31,002 nt of DNA, taken from NCBI GenBank assembly GCA_036381275.1, contig DASVDC010000026.1, positions 1 through 31,002 of the forward strand, given 5' to 3'. The DNA is from UBA7803 sp036381275. Its GTDB lineage: Bacteria; Pseudomonadota; Gammaproteobacteria; Pseudomonadales; Azotimanducaceae. The notes beneath the pieces are model-generated. The model ran no database searches, was not told the origin of the DNA, and saw only the letters and a list, made by a program, of their open reading frames with translations. The stretch's first letter is position 1, and every line of letters begins with the position of its first letter. Below, piece after piece: positions 1-6,116 of the stretch. Made by a program: the position numbers and the translations under genes.

Positions 1-1
1 C

Positions 2-463
2 GGCGGAGACCTCCGGAGCGAGCGCAATGTCTACGCCGATGCTGACATCTTCGCTGAAGGGGAAGTCGTTTCCGAGGGCAACATTCGGGCTGGACACGAT
101 CTCTATGTATCCAACCGCATCGAGTCTGCCATGGGCATCGAGTCGGGCAGGCACATCTATGCTGCAGACAGTATTGTGGCTCAGAGGTCTTTGATAGCGC
201 GGGATGGCGACATCATTGCCAGAAGCGATGATGTGAGGGTCGAGATGGGTAATCTACTCGTCGATCGTGGAACCGTAAGCATCAAGAGTGGAAATGTAAA
301 TGTCGACCGCGGGGATGTGTATGTCGACCAAGGCGGCATAAGCGTTGGGCGTGGCAACATAAACCTTGACTACGGAGATCTGGAAGTCGATAGGCCCCAA
401 CGCAAAAATCCGGCTAATACGTCCGAACGGGCGTGCTTTAAGCGAGCTTTCTTCAGGTCATAG
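2..463 (+). CDS. Beta-helix-like repeat protein, 3' part (partial)
   Basis: The frame is open from the left edge, so the start lies outside the window; the stop is TAG at 461-463. The visible 153 residues are short repeats of alternating hydrophobic and polar residues with periodic Gly-Asn or Arg-Gly turns, such as GNVNVDRGDVYVDQGG and VGRGNINLDYGDLEV. This pattern fits a right-handed beta-helix or a bactofilin-like polymer-forming fold; a pilus-tip or phage-like surface protein is also possible. I do not recognise a family. The last 25 or so residues lose the repeat and become basic with two Phe. GC is about 54% over four 60-nt lines that I counted, well below the roughly 70% of the core genes, and codon use is more AT-rich. 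It lies on the 3' side of tRNA-Asn, which suggests acquired DNA. Confidence 0.55.
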   Translation, partial: GGDLRSERNVYADADIFAEGEVVSEGNIRAGHDLYVSNRIESAMGIESGRHIYAADSIVAQRSLIARDGDIIARSDDVRVEMGNLLVDRGTVSIKSGNVNVDRGDVYVDQGGISVGRGNINLDYGDLEVDRPQRKNPANTSERACFKRAFFRS

Positions 464-847
464 TCCGGGCCGAGGACAAGCGTCTAGGGGGCGGACGCAA
501 GGCAAGGTTGGTTAGAAAAGGGGCGGAAGCAGGTGTTTGCAAGATCCCGAGTGAGGAGGTTCCGACAGCGGGCCGGCAAGCACGTGGGGGGCGGTTCTGC
601 TGGAGGTGAGGTATCCCGTCTTACGGATCCACCACTTGGGAGAGCGGCGACATGTCCATGGCCGTTGCCGTAATCGGCGCGCGCGCATCATCGCCGAGCG
701 AACGACCGTCGAGGTAGAAGGCACGAAGACATTGGAAGAGGACGGTTGAGATGGGCGCAGAAGCGGCCCGTGTCCCGGTTTCCGAATTTGTGTCCCAAAT
801 TCTGGGCCAACAGGACTCGGCGAGAAGATGTAAGCATTTGAAAATAT
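464..847. other. Gene-free stretch between partial ORF and tRNA-Asn
   Basis: I see no convincing gene here. Short frames exist on both strands but have no recognisable domain or ribosome binding site. The minus-strand frame that runs through the tRNA only translates tRNA sequence. The last 50 nt before the tRNA 3' end are AT-richer (around 825-850). The stretch could be decayed island DNA, but no integrase or transposase fragment could be identified by eye. Confidence 0.5.
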
Positions 848-923
848 TGGCTCCGCCTGCTGGGCTCGAACCAGCGACCCGCTGATTAACAGTCAGCTGC
901 TCTACCAACTGAGCTAAGGCGGA
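848..923 (-). tRNA. tRNA-Asn (anticodon GTT)
   Basis: The minus strand folds as a 76-nt cloverleaf. The acceptor arm TCCGCCT (923-917) pairs with AGGCGGA (858-852), followed by discriminator G (851) and an encoded CCA (850-848). The D-loop contains AGCTCAGTTGGTAGAGC, and the anticodon arm CTGAC-TGTTAAT-CAG places GTT at 890-888. The T arm carries GGTTCGAGCC. The encoded CCA and all stems look intact. The 3' end faces the low-GC region, the usual geometry for integration at a tRNA gene. Confidence 0.97.
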
Positions 924-998
924 AAGGACGCGTAGTTTAACCCCGGAACCCGCAAATTCAAGCCACTAGGGATTCCCTGGCCCCTGCCCAGCACCAGG

Positions 999-1024
999 AT
1001 TCGCGGCCGGAGGCCGCTCCCACA
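999..1024 (-). repeat. Single REP element, type A
   Basis: On the minus strand this reads TGTGGGA followed by the hairpin GCGGCCTCCGGCCGC and GAAT. It matches one arm of the inverted pair at 3358-3416. It sits 15 nt past the stop of the TPR lipoprotein gene, before tRNA-Asn. No inverted partner is present. Confidence 0.85.
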
Positions 1025-1039
1025 AGTAGCGCCGGGCGC

Positions 1040-2239
1040 TCAAGTGGCGTCGACCCCCGCCAGCGTCCGCAGCATCTCGAGCTTGACCGCCCGATCGAGC
1101 CCGAACCGCTCGGCCTTCTCCAGGCTGACCCGGGCCGCCGCCGAGTCGCCGAGCTGGTTCTGGACCAGCCCGCGCAGGAAGTGGAAGCGCGCGACGCGGC
1201 GGCGCAGGTCGATGGCCTGGTCGATGTGGTTCAGGGAGGCCTCGTAGTCGGCGTCCTCGTAGGCCGACTGGGCGAGCGCGTAGTGGTACCAGGGGTTGCG
1301 CTCGCGGTAGTAGCGCACCTTCCGCTCGTAGACGGCGGCCATCTCGGTGTCGCCCATGTTGTAGTAGCTGCGGGCGAGACCGGAGAGGACCGATTTGTTC
1401 CTCGGTTCGATCTGGAGGGCGACCTCGTAGGCATCGACCGCGGATTCGTAGTCGCCCTGCGTGGCGTAGAAGGCGCCCAGGTTGATCCACAGGTCGACGT
1501 TGTTCGGGGCGGTTTCGATGGCCCGGCGCAGGTAGGCGAAGCCCTCCCGGACGCGGTTGTCGCGCAGCGCGCTGACCGACTTGTTCGCGTAGAACAGCGA
1601 CTCTGCGTAATCGTCCGAGACGACCCTGCGCGGGTAGTCCGGGTCGGGGTGCACGACGTTGAAATCGACGATCACGTCGTAGCCCGGCTGGTGGTCGAGC
1701 CGTACGTTCTTCAGGATCACGTTGATGTGCGTGTAACGGATCAGGAAGCCCGCGTCCGCGTCCCAGGAAGGCGGCGTCTCCACCACCTGATAGCGCGCGT
1801 CCAGCCCCGCCGCGCGGGCGAGCGCGACGAACATGTTCGTGTACGAAAGGCAGTTGCCGCCCCGGGATTCGAAGGTCTGCGCGGCGGTGAGCGTCTGGTC
1901 GGCCGAGTAGACGGCATCGAAGAGGCCGTCCCGGTGGAGCTGATCGAACAGCACGTTGAACCGCCGGGACGCCCCGGCGCGCTGCGGTACCACGCGAGCG
2001 ATGTAGTCGAGCATTTCCTGCGAGGGTTCCGCGATGTCCCCCTCGGGCTCGTGGGCCGGCACCGGCTCGCCGAACAGCCGCTCGCCCGTCAGCAGCGCCT
2101 TGTCGTAGTCGAGGCCGCCGGTCAGCAGAAACGGCGTCTGGGCCGCGCAACCGGCCAGTGCGAGCGCGAAACCGATGCCACCAGCCAACCCGAGTCGGCG
2201 GGTCCATCGAAACGCCCGCGTGGTGACTGTGCCTGGCAT
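1040..2239 (-). CDS. TPR lipoprotein with transglutaminase-like domain
   Basis: A predicted 399-residue lipoprotein. From the ATG at 2239 a basic stretch and hydrophobic core lead to the lipobox LAGC, with the lipidated Cys at residue 31. The frame stays open upstream to 2326, but the extra 29 residues would bury the signal peptide. A transglutaminase-like core follows, with a plausible triad: Cys130 in GGNCLSYTNMF, His171 in YTHINVIL and Asp192 in VIVDFN. The C-terminal half holds TPR units (for example NNVDLWINLGAFYATQGDYE and NPWYHYALAQSAYEDADYEA). Members of this superfamily are peptidases or amidases as well as transferases; the substrate is unknown. It is divergent from a second transglutaminase-fold gene at 2396, so a shared envelope role is plausible but inferred. 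Not a named gene to me. Confidence 0.85.
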   Translation of the reverse strand: MPGTVTTRAFRWTRRLGLAGGIGFALALAGCAAQTPFLLTGGLDYDKALLTGERLFGEPVPAHEPEGDIAEPSQEMLDYIARVVPQRAGASRRFNVLFDQLHRDGLFDAVYSADQTLTAAQTFESRGGNCLSYTNMFVALARAAGLDARYQVVETPPSWDADAGFLIRYTHINVILKNVRLDHQPGYDVIVDFNVVHPDPDYPRRVVSDDYAESLFYANKSVSALRDNRVREGFAYLRRAIETAPNNVDLWINLGAFYATQGDYESAVDAYEVALQIEPRNKSVLSGLARSYYNMGDTEMAAVYERKVRYYRERNPWYHYALAQSAYEDADYEASLNHIDQAIDLRRRVARFHFLRGLVQNQLGDSAAARVSLEKAERFGLDRAVKLEMLRTLAGVDAT

Positions 2240-2395
2240 CGCACCTAACCCCGCGACCAGCCTACTCCCGTGCCGGCGCAGTCTCAACCGGACGCGGGTA
2301 CCTGCCGTGTGAACCCTGTCAGACAATTTGCGGCCGCCCCGGGGTGTCCCCTATAGACAATTGCACCGGCCGGGGAGTTGCGCGACGATGCCCCC
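2240..2395. promoter_or_regulatory. Divergent promoter region of two peptidase-like genes
   Basis: This 156-nt region separates two divergent transglutaminase-fold genes. It holds an imperfect direct repeat, AGACAATTTGCGGCC at 2321 and AGACAATTGCACCGGCC at 2355, offset by 34 nt, plus the small palindrome GGGGTGTCCCC at 2341-2351. TTGCGG (2328-2333) and TATAGA (2352-2357), 18 nt apart, are a possible sigma-70 promoter for the rightward gene. All of this is by eye; the repeat could be an operator. Confidence 0.3.
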
Positions 2396-3109
2396 ATGGG
2401 AAGGGGAATTGCCATCGGGGCGGCAGCTCTGATCGTAACCCTGGCGCTGCTGACCCCCAATCCTGCCGAGGCCGATTTCCGCTTCGAGGACGGCGTCTAC
2501 CTCGGCCCCGCCACCCGGCTCGCCGACTGGGCCGATACCCTTGCCCGCGCCCGGAAGCAGCAACCGCTGCTCGATTCCTGCCTCGCCGACATCGACCGGT
2601 GCAGCCGCCGGCTGCGCGGGCTCCACGTTCTCGTCGCCCGGGCCCGTGACCTCACGCCCGAGCAACAGATCCGGTTGGTCAACCGCTACGTGAACAAGCG
2701 CAGCTACCGCCGCGACCGCTGGGCCGACGTGCAGAGCGCCGTAGCCGGCCAGCCCGTGCGGGTGCGAAGCCGCTGGTCGACCCTGGTCGAGTTCATGCTG
2801 CGCGGCGGCGACTGCGAGGACTACGCGACGAGCAAGTACCAGCTTCTGCGCGAGCTCGGCTTCGCCGCCGACGACCTGCGGGTGGTGGTCGCGTTCGACC
2901 GCGATTCCCGCGAGCACCACGGATTGCTGGCCGTACGCCGCCCCGACGGTGACGTGTGGCTGCTCGACTCCGACGACAGCATCCATCGGAGTCACCCGTT
3001 CGGGTATCGATTCGTCTATGCCCTGAACGAAACGTCCATCTGGGATCACGAGCTCGGCGCCGAGACGTGGTCGCAGATCCTCGAGTCATCACCGGAGGAA
3101 TCCTCATGA
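2396..3109 (+). CDS. LapG-like periplasmic cysteine peptidase (BTLCP family)
   Basis: A predicted 237-residue exported protein of the bacterial transglutaminase-like cysteine proteinase family, to which the biofilm adhesin protease LapG belongs. From the ATG at 2396 a signal peptide runs to about residue 26 (NPAEA then DF). An in-frame TTG at 2378 is a possible earlier start, but it directly abuts the only GGGGAG. The catalytic residues look intact: Cys140 in GGDCEDYATSKY, His174/175 in REHHGLLAV, and Asp191 in WLLDSDD. LapG cleaves the large adhesin LapA (not the LapA of the lapAB pair at 12090) under control of the c-di-GMP receptor LapD. Neither an adhesin nor LapD is in the window, so the substrate is open. 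The stop overlaps the next gene in ATGA, which implies translational coupling. Confidence 0.85.
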   Translation: MGRGIAIGAAALIVTLALLTPNPAEADFRFEDGVYLGPATRLADWADTLARARKQQPLLDSCLADIDRCSRRLRGLHVLVARARDLTPEQQIRLVNRYVNKRSYRRDRWADVQSAVAGQPVRVRSRWSTLVEFMLRGGDCEDYATSKYQLLRELGFAADDLRVVVAFDRDSREHHGLLAVRRPDGDVWLLDSDDSIHRSHPFGYRFVYALNETSIWDHELGAETWSQILESSPEESS

Positions 3110-3339
3110 AACGGTTGTGCCTGGCTCTGGCCGCGCTGGTGTTCGTCGGCGCCGGCAGCGTGCTCGCGAACGACGCCGTCGTGCGGACCCACACGCTGGA
3201 GGTCAAGGAACGTCTGCAGCACCTCGAGCTGATCGAGGTCACCGCGGAGAAGCCGGCGAACCCGAACGCCGAGCCGCTGGACGAGGAGCTCCAAGCGATC
3301 CTCGAAGAAGCCGAGCAGGCGGAGCTCGCGCAGAAGTAG
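3106..3339 (+). CDS. Small secreted protein coupled to LapG-like peptidase
   Basis: A 77-residue protein starting at ATG 3106, behind a strong ribosome binding site (GGAGGAA, 3094-3100) inside the end of the preceding gene; start and stop overlap as ATGA. A signal peptide (KR, then a hydrophobic core, cleavage near SVLA) is followed by about 55 residues rich in Glu and Leu, probably helical, ending EEAEQAELAQK. No cysteines lie in the mature part and I recognise no domain. The tight coupling suggests it works with the peptidase, as a partner, inhibitor or substrate; this is inference. It ends just before an inverted REP pair that could fold in the transcript. Confidence 0.75.
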   Translation: MKRLCLALAALVFVGAGSVLANDAVVRTHTLEVKERLQHLELIEVTAEKPANPNAEPLDEELQAILEEAEQAELAQK

Positions 3340-3357
3340 CGGGCTGCAGGGGGAACC

Positions 3358-3416
3358 TGTGGGAGCGGCCTCCGGCCGCGAATCTTCAAAGTTCGCGGCC
3401 GGAGGCCGCTCCCACA
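3358..3416. repeat. REPIN: perfect inverted pair of type A REPs
   Basis: Two 25-nt arms (3358-3382 and 3392-3416) are perfect inverted repeats around a 9-nt spacer. Each arm starts TGTGGGA and contains its own hairpin, GCGGCCTCCGGCCGC. It lies between convergent genes (stops at 3339 and 3455) and has no T-tract, so it is a dispersed repeat rather than a classic intrinsic terminator, though the RNA hairpin could protect or end transcripts. Confidence 0.95.
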
Positions 3417-3454
3417 AAGCCGCCGCTGCCACAACGCCGTTCGAGAAGGGCGCG

Positions 3455-3997
3455 TCAGCGCTCAGCGCGCCGACAGGTTCCGTATTCGACGAACACGGAA
3501 TCGCCGCTTTGCGTGCCCGTCTCGCCGGCGAACGTCCAGCCGCCGACGGCCGTGCGCGTGAAGCGCAGCGTGTCCCGGTTGATCAGCAGCATCTCCGATG
3601 GCGGGATGTTGACGCAGCTGTAGCCGAGGCTGCCGTCGACCCCTCGCACCTGCCGGCATTCGAGCTCGGTGGTCACGGGGTCTTCCCCGGCGGTGAGGGT
3701 GACGTACAGGTCGACGCCCGGCTCCTCGGGCAGATTGGTCATGAACACCACGTTCTCGTCCAGCCGGAACGGGGTCGCATTGAACAGCGCCGGCACGTAC
3801 GATTCCTCGTCGTCGGGATAATCGTGGAACCCGCCGGTCTGCTCGGCCGTGCATTCGAGCGGCAGGAACGCCCCGGCCTCGGACCGTGGCGCCGGCGATT
3901 CCGGCTCGGCGGCCGGCGCGACGGCGGCGCCGAGCGCCAGGCCGAGCACGGCGGCGATTCCGCGAGAACGGCGCAGGGCGGTATGCGCGGGATGCAT
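3455..3997 (-). CDS. Secreted protein with four cysteines, unknown function
   Basis: A predicted 180-residue exported protein. The N-terminus has arginines (ALRRSRG), then a hydrophobic segment and an Ala-rich cleavage zone near residue 30. The mature part has four cysteines (49, 114, 128, 175), suggesting two disulfides, and looks beta-rich (FMTNLP, DLYVTLTAG, LRFTRTAVGGWTF). I recognise no family. The start ATG (3997-3995) is back to back with the ATG of the rightward gene in the palindrome ATGCAT at 3992-3997, and no clear ribosome binding site is visible upstream. No later ATG, GTG or TTG would keep the signal peptide, so the start is well constrained. Confidence 0.75.
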   Translation of the reverse strand: MHPAHTALRRSRGIAAVLGLALGAAVAPAAEPESPAPRSEAGAFLPLECTAEQTGGFHDYPDDEESYVPALFNATPFRLDENVVFMTNLPEEPGVDLYVTLTAGEDPVTTELECRQVRGVDGSLGYSCVNIPPSEMLLINRDTLRFTRTAVGGWTFAGETGTQSGDSVFVEYGTCRRAER

Positions 3998-5491
3998 CCG
4001 GGAAGTCTACTCACACGCGCCGGCGCCGGTCGAGCCGGCGGCTTCGCGGGCGCGGCGTTGCTCGCCCTGCTGCTGACGGCGTTCTACGCTCCCGCTCCAG
4101 CCCGCGCCGATGCGTTCGACCGCACCTGGTGCGCGGTGGAAGCGGGCGAGTTCCGGCTGGTTACCGACCACCCCCGCGAGGTCGCCGAGGACCTCGCCTG
4201 GCGGCTGCAGGCCTTCCGGCCGATCGCCGAACAATACCTGCCGGGCGAGCCCAACGCCGACAATCCGCCGCTCACCATTCTGGTGTTCGAGCGCTCGCGC
4301 GACTATCGCCGGGCGATGAACGGCAGTGCGATGGCCGGCTTCATGCAGCCGTCGTTCAGCGAGAGCCTGATGGTGGTCGGACCGGATCCGAACGCCTTCA
4401 GCGAGCACGAAACGCTGCTGCACGAGTACGTGCACTACCTGCTCCGTACCCGCAGCGGGATCAACATCCCCGCCTGGTTCGACGAGGGCATCGCCAGCAT
4501 GCTGTCCTCCACCGAGGTGGAGACCGATCGGGTCGAGGTCGGCGCTCTGCCGGCGAGCACGCTCGATCGCGCGATCCGCGGGTCCCGGCTCGCGCTCGCC
4601 GAGGTGCTCGATGCCTCGGACATCTGGGACTGGCACCTCGACCGGCGCCGCGGCTTCTACGCGTGGTCGTGGCTGCTCGCACACCACCTGATGCTCGGTC
4701 CGGACCCGGAGCGGGACGCGCTGCGCCGCGGGCTGAATGCGTTCCTCACCGGCGAGGAGCCGTCGCTCACCGAAGCCCTCGACGTCAGCGTCAACTCGCT
4801 GGAACGCCGGCTCCAGCGCTACCTCGAGCGCCGCCCGAGCACGGCCGTGCACGAGGCGGTTCCCGTCGCTGACCGCCGTTACGGCTACCACTGCCTCGAT
4901 GCGTCCGCGTCGACCCGTCAGCTCGGTCTCGCGATCGCCCAGCACAATCCGGCACTCGCGACCCGGGAGCTCGAAGCCCAGCTCGAGCACGACTCCGACT
5001 CCGCCGAGCTGTGGACGGTGCTGTCACTCGCTCACGAGGCGGCCAACGATCGTCCGGCGACGCTCGCCGCGGCCCGGCGCGCGGTGTCACTCGCTCCCGA
5101 CGACCCGTCCGCGGCGGTACGCCTCGCCAGCGCACTCGCAATGGGCTGCATTCTGGAGCTCTCCGCGGAATGCCGCAGCCGCTGGCGCGAGGCGGTGCCG
5201 CTGCTGCGCCGCGCGCTCGAACGTGATCCGACGCGTCAGGACGCGATCTTCACGCTCGGTCTCGCCTACCTGTACTCGGGCCGGCCCGGGGACGCGCTGA
5301 ACTACCTGCGCATCGCGTACCGCCGCCAGCCGTGGGCACCGCACGTGAACTTCTACCTCGGCGAGACCTACCGCCTGATCGGCGACGTCCGCGCGCGCGA
5401 GCACCTGCTGCGGGCGCGGCAATGGTCGCCCACCGAGGTGTGGCGCAAGCTGGCCGACGCGGGGCTCGAGCTGCTCGCGAGCGGCGGGTGA
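3992..5491 (+). CDS. Exported zinc metallopeptidase with TPR-like repeats
   Basis: A predicted 499-residue exported protein. After a signal peptide (hydrophobic core ALLALLLTAFYAPAPARA) comes a gluzincin-type peptidase domain with the zinc motif HEYVH at residues 144-148 and a likely third ligand, Glu165, in WFDEGIAS. The C-terminal half (about 310-499) has helical repeats of TPR type, for example DAIFTLGLAYLYSGRPGDAL. An ATG at 3983 would add three residues and overlap the divergent gene; the ATG at 3992 abuts the start of that gene. The frame is open far upstream through a REP, but that part is non-coding by context. The combination of a peptidase and TPRs resembles BepA-like outer-membrane quality-control proteases in architecture, without proof of the same role. 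Confidence 0.85.
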   Translation: MHPGSLLTRAGAGRAGGFAGAALLALLLTAFYAPAPARADAFDRTWCAVEAGEFRLVTDHPREVAEDLAWRLQAFRPIAEQYLPGEPNADNPPLTILVFERSRDYRRAMNGSAMAGFMQPSFSESLMVVGPDPNAFSEHETLLHEYVHYLLRTRSGINIPAWFDEGIASMLSSTEVETDRVEVGALPASTLDRAIRGSRLALAEVLDASDIWDWHLDRRRGFYAWSWLLAHHLMLGPDPERDALRRGLNAFLTGEEPSLTEALDVSVNSLERRLQRYLERRPSTAVHEAVPVADRRYGYHCLDASASTRQLGLAIAQHNPALATRELEAQLEHDSDSAELWTVLSLAHEAANDRPATLAAARRAVSLAPDDPSAAVRLASALAMGCILELSAECRSRWREAVPLLRRALERDPTRQDAIFTLGLAYLYSGRPGDALNYLRIAYRRQPWAPHVNFYLGETYRLIGDVRAREHLLRARQWSPTEVWRKLADAGLELLASGG

Positions 5492-5512
5492 CACGGCGGC
5501 CGGCCATTGCCA

Positions 5513-5572
5513 TTGTGGGAGGGGCCTCCGGCCGCGAATCGTCCGGAATTCGCGGCCGGAGGCCTCCCACAA
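5513..5572. repeat. REPIN: inverted pair of type A REPs, left arm with extra GG
   Basis: The arms are TTGTGGGA...CCTCCGGCCGCGAAT and its complement, centred near 5545. The left arm reads GGGAGGGGCCTCC and the right arm, on the opposite strand, GGGAGGCCTCC, so the second arm has lost the GC step that other copies have. It lies between convergent genes whose stops are at 5491 and 5574. Confidence 0.92.
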
Positions 5573-5573
5573 G

Positions 5574-6116
5574 CTAGCGGCGGAACACCCGCACCACTTC
5601 CACGTCGTCACCGCCCGACTCGATGCGCACGTGCACGTCGAGACGGCGGCCGCCGTCGGAAAGCGTGAGGATCTCCATCGCTTCCGCGTCCACGGCGTCG
5701 GAGAGAATGTACAGCGCCCCCTCGTGCCAGCCGGCGCGCACCTCCCAGAGGCCGCGCCGGCGACTGCCCCACGACACGTCACGGTAGTCGCCGGTGTCGT
5801 AGCGGATGCCCATGGAGTCGCGGCTCTGCTCGATGCGCATCTCGCGGGCGCGGAGCACCGGGAAATCGCTGGTGACGAACGCGAGCATGCCGCCGCGGGA
5901 GCGCAGCCGCCGCTGCGAGGGCGGCGTACCGCTCTCGTCTTCGATGAGCTGCCAGGTGCCGCTGAGGTCGAAGCCGTCCGGACGGTCGTAGTCGAGGCGC
6001 AGCGAGCTGCAGGCGGTGAGCAGCAATGCGAGAGTCGTGATCGAGAGGAGGAATCGCGGTCTGGAGACCGCTCCTACAGGGCGGTGGGGGGCGGGCCTGG
6101 TGGGCGGAACGGTCAA
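5574..6116 (-). CDS. Small lipoprotein, unknown function
   Basis: A predicted lipoprotein with a hydrophobic core (FLLSITTLALLLTAC) and lipobox Cys at residue 36 if translation starts at TTG 6116, which overlaps the wbpM stop as TTGA. I found no ATG or GTG start upstream of the lipobox in this frame apart from readthrough into wbpM, so the start is uncertain. The mature part (DLSGTWQLIEDES, then beta-rich stretches to the end) resembles small lipocalin-like or beta-sandwich envelope lipoproteins; no family is recognised. Residues 13-22 are encoded by a type B REP (6052-6078), so the start of the signal peptide appears to have been rewritten by the repeat. Confidence 0.7.
   Translation of the reverse strand: MTVPPTRPAPHRPVGAVSRPRFLLSITTLALLLTACSSLRLDYDRPDGFDLSGTWQLIEDESGTPPSQRRLRSRGGMLAFVTSDFPVLRAREMRIEQSRDSMGIRYDTGDYRDVSWGSRRRGLWEVRAGWHEGALYILSDAVDAEAMEILTLSDGGRRLDVHVRIESGGDDVEVVRVFRR
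6052..6078 (-). repeat. Single REP element, type B, inside a signal peptide region
   Basis: The minus strand reads TGTAGGA followed by the hairpin GCGGTCTCCAGACCGC and GATT. Compared with type A, the stem is changed on both sides (GGTC with GACC), so pairing is kept. It lies inside the reading frame of the lipoprotein at 5574-6116. Confidence 0.88.

Noticed and set aside
621..908. A 95-residue minus-strand frame through tRNA-Asn
   Set aside because: Its first part (MVEQLTVNQRVAGSSPAGGA) is the translated tRNA and the rest has no domain or ribosome binding site.
3358..3416. Intrinsic terminator
   Set aside because: A strong hairpin but no T-tract, and the same sequence recurs at many unrelated places, so it is a dispersed repeat first.
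3359..3991. Upstream extension of the metallopeptidase frame
   Set aside because: It translates a REP (GAASGRESS) and the antisense of the neighbouring gene; the signal peptide begins at 3983/3992.
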